Shown here piece by piece: positions 6,720-11,796 of a stretch of 11,796 nucleotides of DNA. Both the position numbers and the translations under genes were made by a program. Source of the DNA: Spirochaetaceae bacterium (GTDB lineage: Bacteria > Spirochaetota > Spirochaetia > Treponematales > Treponemataceae); assembly GCA_031285525.1 (NCBI GenBank), contig JAITWB010000241.1, positions 1 to 11,796 on the forward strand, read 5' to 3'. How positions within the stretch are numbered: position 1 is the first letter of the stretch; each line of letters starts with the position of its first letter. The notes under the pieces are model-generated. The model did no database searches and was not told where the DNA came from. It saw nothing but the letters and a program-made list of their open reading frames with translations.

Positions 6720-7424
6720 TTATTGCTTGGTCTGTTCACGGAAATACTCATCGGCGATGAATTCGGCACTCTCTGTCCAGAGCATGGTCGTGGTGTTTTG
6801 CAAGCTCTGGTAGGTTTGTGAATGCAGGAAATTATTGTAGGCAGAATCAAAAGAGCTTTTATTCCTTTCCGCCAGTATACTTACGATATGCTCGACTTTT
6901 TGCGCCAGAAAGAAGGTTATATCCTGTCCGTTATACAAGATTTTGTTATGGGGTGTTCTTCTTTTCCCCTGGAGAGAGAGCAGTGAGACAGCTTTTTCTG
7001 TGTGTAGCGACACTTGGTCATTGGCTTTACTGTAACGGAGCCTTTGCATTGCTTCTTCCCTTGAATATAACCCGTCAATAAATCCGGTTATCGTCAGAAC
7101 CGTTTTATCGTCCGCTACAGGACCCTGGACAAAATCAAAATCGTGGGACAAACCGTTGCTGGTTCTATTTGATAAGATAAAGTCAAACCAGTCATCGGAT
7201 ATGCCAGGAAACTGTTTTGATTTTAGCTCAGGTACAGGTGAAAATGCAAACTCATACAAATATATACCCTCTCCGCCGAAGCGCTGATACATATTGTACC
7301 CCCATTGCAGCGCCTGTTCCCTGATCGTGGTGGTATAAAATCCTTTGCCAAAATCCCGCCTGTCCTTCGACTTTGATAAATCAACAGCAGTGAAGTCCTG
7401 GTTTGAGCCGTGGTACAGGATCAT
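6720..7424 (-). CDS. DUF3990 protein, probable ADP-ribosyltransferase-fold toxin
   Basis: This 234-residue protein carries DUF3990 hallmarks: YHGSN (4-8), DFGKGFYTT (24-32), FVQGPVADD (98-106) and QVSLHTEKAVSLL (137-149). The YHG start and GKGFY loop resemble the NAD-binding core of ADP-ribosyltransferase-like folds, so NAD-dependent modification or NAD cleavage is a reasonable but unproved activity. Residues about 176-230 form a separate helical tail with a pattern (FLHSQTYQSL, then TMLWTESAEFIADEYF) that loosely resembles the DUF3791 partner encoded just upstream. The ATG overlaps the DUF3791 stop in an ATGA arrangement, and AGGAAA at 7430-7435 can serve as ribosome binding site, so the pair is translationally coupled. 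No signal peptide or membrane segment was seen. The DUF assignment is strong, the toxin role moderate. Confidence 0.85.
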   Translation of the reverse strand: MILYHGSNQDFTAVDLSKSKDRRDFGKGFYTTTIREQALQWGYNMYQRFGGEGIYLYEFAFSPVPELKSKQFPGISDDWFDFILSNRTSNGLSHDFDFVQGPVADDKTVLTITGFIDGLYSREEAMQRLRYSKANDQVSLHTEKAVSLLSLQGKRRTPHNKILYNGQDITFFLAQKVEHIVSILAERNKSSFDSAYNNFLHSQTYQSLQNTTTMLWTESAEFIADEYFREQTKQ

Positions 7425-7636
7425 ATATTTTTCCTTTTGAGGATATCTTCTGCAAAGGATACGCTTTCATATATATCCTGGGTATGGAGGGTTGCATAGC
7501 ACTGGCGGATAGAGTCGGTGATGCCGAAGGTGAGAAAAAGCGCCAGAGCTTCGTGGGTGGGTATTTTATGACGCCGGGCGTATTCTTCTACTGCAACGAC
7601 AACCAAGAGATTTTCTTCGTGTTGGGTATTGGTCAT
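7421..7636 (-). CDS. DUF3791 small protein, probable partner or antitoxin of DUF3990
   Basis: This 71-residue helical protein reads EEYARRHKIPTHEALALFL, then a short ITDSIRQCYATLHTQ segment and an acidic SFAEDIL end, matching DUF3791 proteins, which typically sit beside DUF3990 genes. The ATG at 7636 was chosen because AGGAGG (7642-7647) lies five bases upstream. The longer reading from ATG 7684 would begin inside the promoter spacer and cannot be transcribed from that promoter. The stop overlaps the next start by four bases. The order (small gene first, enzyme second) is common for antitoxin-toxin pairs, but an antitoxin function is inferred. Confidence 0.8.
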   Translation of the reverse strand: MTNTQHEENLLVVVAVEEYARRHKIPTHEALALFLTFGITDSIRQCYATLHTQDIYESVSFAEDILKRKNI

Positions 7637-7641
7637 GAGTT

Positions 7642-7647
7642 CCTCCT
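7642..7647 (-). promoter_or_regulatory. Ribosome binding site that fixes the DUF3791 start
   Basis: AGGAGG on the minus strand lies five bases before the ATG at 7636. This makes 7636 the start rather than the in-frame ATG at 7684. Confidence 0.85.
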
Positions 7648-7665
7648 TGTTTTGATAATGAGTCC

Positions 7666-7694
7666 AGTATAATCGCGATATCATGGATTTTCAA
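7666..7694 (-). promoter_or_regulatory. Promoter of the DUF3791-DUF3990 pair
   Basis: On the minus strand TTGAAA (7689-7694) and TATACT (7666-7671) are separated by 17 bases. The spacer contains the palindrome ATCGCGAT (7672-7679) next to the -10, a possible operator for autoregulation. Predicted transcription start is near 7659, with a leader of about 23 bases. Confidence 0.7.
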
Positions 7695-7789
7695 GCTGGG
7701 TATGAAAAAAGCTTATATCCTTTGGCATAATCATATTGTTTTACAGATGTATAAAAATACTCTCCGATTGGAGAAATCTCATTTTTCCC

Positions 7790-7818
7790 TTGTTTTTGTC
7801 TGGTTTCCATGCTATATT
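7790..7818 (+). promoter_or_regulatory. Promoter of the vapBC-like pair, predicted leaderless
   Basis: TTGTTT (7790-7795) and TATATT (7813-7818) are separated by 17 bases. The -10 ends six bases before the ATG at 7825, placing the transcription start on or beside the start codon. No purine-rich ribosome binding site precedes the ATG. A small hairpin (TCTCC/GGAGA, about 7760-7774) lies upstream. Confidence 0.55.
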
Positions 7819-7824
7819 CTCTAT

Positions 7825-8124
7825 ATGAGCATTACACAAACGGTAGAGATACCCATCAGTCATCGACTGACGATTGATGTTCCCAGTGAAATTCCAGTGG
7901 GAAGGACTATTCTTACCTTTACTCCAGCGGCGGAACAAAATCGTAATACCGCTCAATTGCCCGGGGATAGTCCCGATACAATTGAGGAAGCTCTATTAAT
8001 TGCAGCAGAAAAAGCATCTGATCCTAACCGCAAACCTATTTCAAGACTTTTTGGAAAGTGCAAGGGCATTTTTGGCGGTGACGGAGTTGCATATCAGAGG
8101 GCTATCCGTGATGAATGGGATTAA
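7825..8124 (+). CDS. vapB: VapB-like antitoxin
   Basis: This 99-residue protein begins MSITQTVEIPISHRLTIDVP, a short beta-rich dimerisation or DNA-binding-like start found in small antitoxins. A linker, a helix (about 52-67, IEEALLIAAEKAS) and a charged tail (FGKCKGIFGGDG then RAIRDEWD) follow, the tail being the expected toxin-wrapping part. The start at 7825 is preferred over ATG 7702 because the upstream 41 codons overlap the promoter and resemble no protein. The gene overlaps the PIN-domain gene by 14 bases, the classical antitoxin-toxin arrangement. The antitoxin role is inferred mainly from this pairing; the exact antitoxin family is not certain. Confidence 0.8.
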   Translation: MSITQTVEIPISHRLTIDVPSEIPVGRTILTFTPAAEQNRNTAQLPGDSPDTIEEALLIAAEKASDPNRKPISRLFGKCKGIFGGDGVAYQRAIRDEWD

Positions 8125-8494
8125 GATTGTTTTTGACACCTGCGCTGTTATCAAATTACTAAATCGACAATACGATATAGCCTCGTTGGGGATCGATATT
8201 GATGAAGCGAGTCTTTTTACCAGTGTTATTGTACGCATGGAGCTATTGTCAAAACGGAATATGTCCAGTGATGAAGAACAAGGGATAGTGACATTTCTTG
8301 ATGATCTCACTGTTATTCCTCTGAATGAAGTCATTCAGCAAAAGGCTATTGCATTACGCCAAAATACGTCCCTTAAACTGCCGGATTCTATTGTTGCGGC
8401 TACTGCTATTGTTTTAGATGCCGTTCTTATCTCCGATGACAATCATCTGCTTAGTCTTTCCTGGTCGGGTCTTCAAACACAGCGTATTTTCTAA
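8111..8494 (+). CDS. vapC: PIN-domain ribonuclease toxin, VapC-like
   Basis: VapC toxins are magnesium-dependent RNases, often cutting tRNA or rRNA. This 127-residue protein is a complete PIN domain. The acidic active-site residues are visible: Asp9 in VFDTC, Glu44 in VRMELL, Asp92 in LPDSIVAATA and Asp110 in LISDDNHLL. Length and spacing are family-typical, so the enzyme looks intact. ATG 8111 or the adjacent GTG 8108 may start it; AGAGGG at 8096-8101 suits either. The start lies 14 bases inside the antitoxin gene. The region is slightly more A/T-rich than the aspS operon, in keeping with acquisition by transfer. Confidence 0.92.
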   Translation: MNGIKIVFDTCAVIKLLNRQYDIASLGIDIDEASLFTSVIVRMELLSKRNMSSDEEQGIVTFLDDLTVIPLNEVIQQKAIALRQNTSLKLPDSIVAATAIVLDAVLISDDNHLLSLSWSGLQTQRIF

Positions 8495-8538
8495 ATATAT
8501 ACTTGTAACCAACTACAAAGAAATCATAGGAGCAACAC

Positions 8539-9072
8539 ATGAAAGAGACAGTACAGTTTGCGAAATACAACCAGGCCGCTAACAAGAGCGTCTATGACTT
8601 GTTAAGCACATTGAGCAATGATAACCGGGAACAGGACAGGGGCAGTTTTTACGGCAGCCTTTCCGGTCTTTTTCGCCACGTTATGGGAGGAACCTACTAT
8701 TTTTTGACGACCTACAAGCCTTCTTTAGGGGATAATCCTGCTGCGATACAGGCGATTTCGGCTATTGATAGTCTTTCTGAAATGCCCGAGGGAACGCTTA
8801 ACGAGACGCAGTGGAAAGAGCTGGAAGAAAGATTGCATGTTGTCGATACGGCATATATCGCTATGGCGGAGGCTCTTGCAGAGACAGATATGGAGCTGCC
8901 CGTTGCAATTGAATGGTACGGCGGGGATCCAGCTTCTGTACCGCTGTCCTTTATGCTGAATCAGCTGCTGGTTCATAATACCCATCACCGGGGGCAGATA
9001 TCCCAAATACTGGATTCCCTGAAGATAGAGAATGATTATTCGGGAATTCCGATTTCGTGTCTCTTTCCCTAA
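8539..9072 (+). CDS. DinB/YfiT-like four-helix metalloprotein
   Basis: This 177-residue, all-helical protein fits the DinB superfamily. The metal-binding His triad appears as His47 (LFRHVMGG) plus His146 and His150 in the late VHNTHHRGQISQIL motif, an HxxxH spacing typical of the family. Members include thiol transferases (mycothiol- or bacillithiol-dependent) and DNA-damage-induced proteins of unknown activity, so the reaction cannot be stated. AGGAGC at 8528-8533 precedes the ATG at a suitable distance. No signal peptide or membrane segment is present. It lies 44 bases after the PIN gene on the same strand but has its own ribosome binding site and probably its own promoter, so a functional link to vapBC is doubtful. 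Confidence 0.9.
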   Translation: MKETVQFAKYNQAANKSVYDLLSTLSNDNREQDRGSFYGSLSGLFRHVMGGTYYFLTTYKPSLGDNPAAIQAISAIDSLSEMPEGTLNETQWKELEERLHVVDTAYIAMAEALAETDMELPVAIEWYGGDPASVPLSFMLNQLLVHNTHHRGQISQILDSLKIENDYSGIPISCLFP

Positions 9073-9101
9073 CAATCAATAGGTTTTCTGAATGGCTGTA
9101 C

Positions 9102-9740
9102 TTATCCGGAAATTGAGAGAATCTGTTTTATCCATTTCTGTCCGCAGGAACTGCTATCCTCTTTTGGGATAAAACCTGCTTTTTTTAGGTATGGTATGTG
9201 CTCCTTCGATGGAGCTTCCATTTCGATTAGTGAAACCTGTTTGTTCTTCCAGAATGACAGGTCGGTGATGTAAAAATAACGCCCGATGGAAAAGTCCCGA
9301 TACCGGGGAGTAACGTAGTCAACCTGTATGCGTACCTTGCCTTCTAAGGAATCCGAGTAGGCAAGGATGCCTGCAATGTCGTTGTTCTTCATATAGAAGG
9401 CATATTCTGTTGCGCTGTTGAATGCGGCATCCCCGAAGATTCGGCGGATTTCTGCTTCATTTGCTCGGTAAAAATACTGAATCATCTCGTTTTGTTCCTG
9501 CACAGGGATCAGTTCAAAGAGCTCTCTTCTGCTCATAAGCTGACGGATAAAATAGATATCCACCAGAACGATTCCCATATTGAGAAATGCCGTAGGCCAT
9601 GAAGCGGTGAGAATGGCGAATGCGGAAAAAAGGGATGCTCCGACGGCATTGATCCACCGCAGTTTGAGAAGCGATTTCATAAGCAGTGAGCAAAGGGTTA
9701 TCACCGAAGCGCTGTATCCGAGGATGGTAATCCAGTCCAT
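9102..9740 (-). CDS. Fusion of a YgjV-like membrane domain and a GNAT-like domain
   Basis: This 212-residue protein starts with three closely spaced hydrophobic segments (about 4-22, 29-46 and 49-66), resembling the YgjV/inner-membrane family of small membrane proteins. The soluble part (about 75-208) looks like an acetyltransferase of the GNAT fold: an IPVQEQNEMIQYFYRANEAEI helix region, AFYMKNNDIAGILAYSD strands, VDYVTPRYRDFSIGRYFY, and an end IEMEAPSKEHIPYLKKAGF that matches the usual late GNAT alpha4-beta7 region. The pyrophosphate-loop position reads RYRDFSIGRYF, not a classic RxxGxG/A, so acetyl-CoA binding is uncertain. GGAGG lies ten bases before the start. It is convergent with the DinB gene (29 bases apart) and divergent from the sugar transporter. 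Membrane tethering of the GNAT domain is inferred. Confidence 0.75.
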   Translation of the reverse strand: MDWITILGYSASVITLCSLLMKSLLKLRWINAVGASLFSAFAILTASWPTAFLNMGIVLVDIYFIRQLMSRRELFELIPVQEQNEMIQYFYRANEAEIRRIFGDAAFNSATEYAFYMKNNDIAGILAYSDSLEGKVRIQVDYVTPRYRDFSIGRYFYITDLSFWKNKQVSLIEMEAPSKEHIPYLKKAGFIPKEDSSSCGQKWIKQILSISG

Positions 9741-9768
9741 TTTCGCAAAACCTCCATTATCCTTTCTC

Positions 9769-9784
9769 TAATGATACATCATTA
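9769..9784. repeat. 7+7 palindrome sharing half-sites with the long inverted repeat
   Basis: TAATGAT (9769-9775) and ATCATTA (9778-9784) are perfect complements with a two-base centre. The same TAATGATA core recurs in both arms of the 22-bp inverted repeat (9822-9829; reversed 9859-9866), and GGTAATGA is at 9786-9793. The left half overlaps a minus-strand TATCAT that could be the -10 of the YgjV-like gene. Probable binding site of a shared regulator. Confidence 0.5.
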
Positions 9785-9804
9785 CGGTAATGAAGAAAAT
9801 GGCT

Positions 9805-9833
9805 TTGACATAAAAAAGAATTAATGATACTCT
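9805..9833 (+). promoter_or_regulatory. Candidate promoter of the solute-binding protein operon
   Basis: A perfect TTGACA -35 lies at 9805-9810. The -10 is less clear: GATACT (9826-9831, spacer 15) or TACTCT (9828-9833, spacer 17). Either lies inside the left arm of the 22-bp inverted repeat, so a protein bound to the palindrome would compete with polymerase. Confidence 0.5.
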
Positions 9834-9869
9834 AAAGAGAACAAGACTCTCTTTAGAGTATCATTAATT
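9819..9869. repeat. Perfect 22-bp inverted repeat with 7-bp centre
   Basis: Arms 9819-9840 and 9848-9869 are exact reverse complements, with ACAAGAC between them. The right arm ends one base before the GGAGG ribosome binding site at 9870-9874. The left arm covers the predicted -10. It is A/T-rich with no T-run after it, so it is not a normal terminator. It is probably an operator, or a leader hairpin if transcription starts further upstream. Confidence 0.9.
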
Positions 9870-9879
9870 GGAGGAAAAC

Positions 9880-11169
9880 GTGAAAAAAGTAGTCATTGTT
9901 TTGGCGGTGTTGGCTGTTGCTGCTGTCTTTACGGCTTGTACAGGCAAATCGGGAGCTTCATCGGCGGGGGCAAAGGGAGTGAAAGAAATTACCCTTGTCA
10001 GTAACAAAATTGAGATTGACGAAGCTCTGAAAGGGTATGCCCTGGTATACGAAAAACAAACCGGCATAAAAGTGAACGTCAAGAGCTTCGGAGGGGAATC
10101 GCCTTACGCACCCAATATTGCGGCGATGTTCAATTCCGGAGCAGAACCTGAAATATTCGTTATAGAAGGTAAGGCAGGATACGAAGACGCCCAAAGAGCG
10201 GGGAGAATTACCGACCTTTCGAACGAACCATGGGTGAAAGATACCGAGGTAGCCTATGTCGATCCGGCAAACGGTAATGTTATCGGCTTCCCTGTGGCCA
10301 TCGAAGGATGGGGATTGGGGTATAACAAAGCCCTCCTCGCAAAAGCGGGTGTCGATCCTGCAAGCATGGTCAACATCGCAGGTATTAAGGCGGCCTTTGA
10401 AAAGATCGATTCCATGAAGAAACAGCTCGGCATTGACGCCGTGGTTTCCATGGTATCCGGTCCCGGTATGACCTGGGTTACAGGGCTTCACGGAGTAAAC
10501 GCCTATCTGACCCTCGGTCTTCCGTATAACGAATCAACTACCTATATCGATATGCTGAATAAGGGACAGGTTGATAAAAAGCGGTTGACCAAATATGCCG
10601 AATATTACGGCTTGCTGTTCAAATATGCTAACAGAAATACCCTGCTTACCGGCGGCTACGATCAGCAGATCGGCGATTATGCCTTACAGAAGACCGTCTT
10701 TATCCATCAGGGAAACTGGACAGATCCGACGTTTGCAGATCTCCTTGGGGACAAGTCCTTTGAGATGGGCTATGTTCCCCACGCCTTCCTCGACGAAACT
10801 ACCGATGGTGTTTTTGTCAGCGCTCCGAGCTATTACCTGGTTAACCCCAAATCTTCCGGTGTTGCAGAGGCGAAGCAATTCCTTACCGCCATGGCATCAA
10901 CTCCGGAAGGGCACGACTATATGGTGTACAAGGCAGGAATGGTTCCGGCTTTCAAATCCTGTACGTTACAGCCTTCGGGACAGTTTTCCAGAGCCGTACA
11001 GGAATGGACAAACGCCGGGAAAATGTACGCATGGCAGCAGAATGAAATGCCCGATGGATTCGGGATGAATACCCTGGGGCCGATATTTGCTCAGATGGCG
11101 GCGGATCAGATTAACAGTACCGAATTTGTGAATCTCTTCGCAAAGGCTGTTGCCAATATACAGAAATAA
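9880..11169 (+). CDS. ABC transporter sugar-type solute-binding lipoprotein
   Basis: This is a family 1 extracellular solute-binding protein that would capture a sugar or oligosaccharide and deliver it to the downstream permease. The GTG start at 9880 (429 residues) is chosen because GGAGG (9870-9874) lies five bases upstream and because it gives a clean lipoprotein signal, MKKVV with a hydrophobic core and lipobox F17-T-A-C20. A TTG four codons earlier would overlap the ribosome binding site. The mature part has the usual features: VYEKQTGIKVNV, MFNSGAEPEIFVI, GFPVAIEGWGLGYNKALLAKAG and a late AKQFLTAMASTPEGHDYMV. The length is typical of the family, and the substrate cannot be read from sequence. 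A strong stem-loop after the stop and the permease 58 bases downstream indicate an operon in which the binding protein is made in excess. Confidence 0.95.
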   Translation: MKKVVIVLAVLAVAAVFTACTGKSGASSAGAKGVKEITLVSNKIEIDEALKGYALVYEKQTGIKVNVKSFGGESPYAPNIAAMFNSGAEPEIFVIEGKAGYEDAQRAGRITDLSNEPWVKDTEVAYVDPANGNVIGFPVAIEGWGLGYNKALLAKAGVDPASMVNIAGIKAAFEKIDSMKKQLGIDAVVSMVSGPGMTWVTGLHGVNAYLTLGLPYNESTTYIDMLNKGQVDKKRLTKYAEYYGLLFKYANRNTLLTGGYDQQIGDYALQKTVFIHQGNWTDPTFADLLGDKSFEMGYVPHAFLDETTDGVFVSAPSYYLVNPKSSGVAEAKQFLTAMASTPEGHDYMVYKAGMVPAFKSCTLQPSGQFSRAVQEWTNAGKMYAWQQNEMPDGFGMNTLGPIFAQMAADQINSTEFVNLFAKAVANIQK

Positions 11170-11173
11170 TCCT

Positions 11174-11210
11174 AAAAACAGGGCTGCCGGTAACAGGAAG
11201 CCCTGTTTTT
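11174..11210 (+). terminator. Intra-operon stem-loop, probable partial terminator
   Basis: A 12-base stem (11174-11185 with 11199-11210, perfect) with a 13-base loop ends in five T residues. It stands five bases after the binding-protein stop and 17 bases before the permease start. In ABC operons such hairpins commonly reduce downstream transcription or protect the upstream mRNA. Confidence 0.8.
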
Positions 11211-11227
11211 ACAAAAAAGGAGACAGT

Positions 11228-11796
11228 ATGGGCAGGAGAAAACACCTCTTTGGCAGATCGCGGAATACGCTGACATTTTTTCTGTTTTTGCTTCCAGCGG
11301 TTCTGGCGTTCTGTTTGGTTGTTATTATTCCGTTTTTCATGGGCATATACTATTCGTTTACCAACTGGAATGCCATAACCGGAACCGCCGTTGAATGGGT
11401 GGGTGTGGGAAATTATATCGAGATATTCAAAGATATTACATTCCTTCACTCTTTTTTGATTACCGTTGTATACTCGGTACTGAATATACTTGTTATCAAT
11501 GTATGCGCTTTTTTTCTTGCACTCTTGGTAACGGGAAACCTTAAACTCTCAAGCGTCTACCGTTCGGGATTTTTTCTGCCTAATCTTATCGGAGGACTTA
11601 TCCTCGGTTATATCTGGCAGTTTATTTTCAACAACGCCATACCGTCCTTCGGGGAGGTTTTGGGATTTTATTGGTTTAAGGAAAATCTGTTTCTTGCGAA
11701 CCAGCATCTGGCGCTGTTCGCAATTATCGTTGTCGGCACCTGGCAGTATGCCGGGTATATTATGATGATCTATGTCGCTTCCATACAGGGGATTCC
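11228..11796 (+). CDS. ABC sugar transporter permease (MalF/UgpA-like), C-terminus beyond the window edge
   Basis: The frame is open from ATG 11228 to the window end (189 codons). GGAG at 11219-11222 gives a suitable ribosome binding site. The N-terminus is basic (GRRKHLFGRSRN), followed by a first membrane helix (about 15-40) and the typical CUT1 permease segment YYSFTNWNA, then WVGVGNYIEIFKD. Further helices lie near 81-102 (SFLITVVYSVLNILVINVCA), 117-136 (FFLPNLIGGLILGYIWQFIF) and 165-185 (LFAIIVVGTWQYAGYIMMIY). The order of these elements matches MalF/UgpA-type subunits, one half of the membrane channel; the second permease gene and the EAA loop that contacts the ATPase lie beyond the window. 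It is translated with the binding protein as an operon. Function good, substrate unknown. Confidence 0.94.
   Translation, partial: MGRRKHLFGRSRNTLTFFLFLLPAVLAFCLVVIIPFFMGIYYSFTNWNAITGTAVEWVGVGNYIEIFKDITFLHSFLITVVYSVLNILVINVCAFFLALLVTGNLKLSSVYRSGFFLPNLIGGLILGYIWQFIFNNAIPSFGEVLGFYWFKENLFLANQHLALFAIIVVGTWQYAGYIMMIYVASIQGI

Noticed and set aside
7637..7684. Longer DUF3791 start at 7684
   Set aside because: The extra codons overlap the -10 and spacer of the gene's own promoter, whereas 7636 has an ideal ribosome binding site.
7702..7824. Longer N-terminus of the VapB-like protein from ATG 7702
   Set aside because: The 41 extra residues cover the predicted promoter, have no ribosome binding site and do not look like an antitoxin.
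9073..9101. Terminator between the convergent DinB-like and YgjV-like genes
   Set aside because: No stem-loop with a T-run could be found in the 29 bases.
9958..10491. Minus-strand frame of 177 codons inside the solute-binding protein
   Set aside because: Antisense to a conserved lipoprotein with correct signal and ribosome binding site; no domain seen.

Overview
The window looks like chromosomal DNA of a spirochaete, most probably a Treponema of the free-living or termite-gut kind. This is inferred from gene content and protein character: AspRS next to a GerMN-domain protein and an ApbE lipoprotein, many lipoproteins, a CUT1 sugar ABC transporter, many toxin-antitoxin-like genes, and balanced base composition. 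No rRNA or other taxonomic marker is present, so the assignment is tentative. No tRNA, rRNA, CRISPR array, insertion sequence or phage gene was seen. No gene-free stretch exceeds 300 bases. The largest gaps (1042-1223, 5314-5476, 7637-7824, 9741-9879) are divergent promoter regions.

Layout. Positions 1-1041 (minus): a HicB-type antitoxin-like gene abuts a Fic-domain gene that runs off the left edge. Positions 1224-4987 (plus): a tight operon of aspS, a membrane-anchored GerMN-domain protein and an apbE lipoprotein. Positions 5005-5313 (minus): a one-domain CBM48 glycogen-binding protein. Positions 5477-6646 (plus): metK, complete from start to terminator but interrupted by one in-frame TAG at codon 212. 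Positions 6720-7636 (minus): a DUF3791-DUF3990 pair, a probable ADP-ribosyltransferase-type toxin module. Positions 7825-8494 (plus): a VapBC-like pair with a PIN toxin. Positions 8539-9072 (plus): a DinB-family protein. Positions 9102-9740 (minus): a YgjV-like membrane segment fused to a GNAT-like domain. Positions 9880-11796 (plus): a sugar-type ABC solute-binding lipoprotein and the start of its permease, preceded by a perfect 22-bp inverted repeat.

Together these are housekeeping genes (aspS, metK, apbE, sugar uptake) with three two-gene modules of toxin-antitoxin type between them. The most notable observations are the amber codon in an otherwise perfect metK, two genes (aspS and the vapB-like gene) whose promoters predict leaderless mRNAs, an 18-bp in-frame minisatellite inside apbE, a HicB-Fic pairing without HicA, and a palindrome system between the YgjV-like gene and the sugar transporter. 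No wholly new multi-gene system could be demonstrated from the sequence alone; the HicB-Fic and DUF3791-DUF3990 modules are the best candidates.
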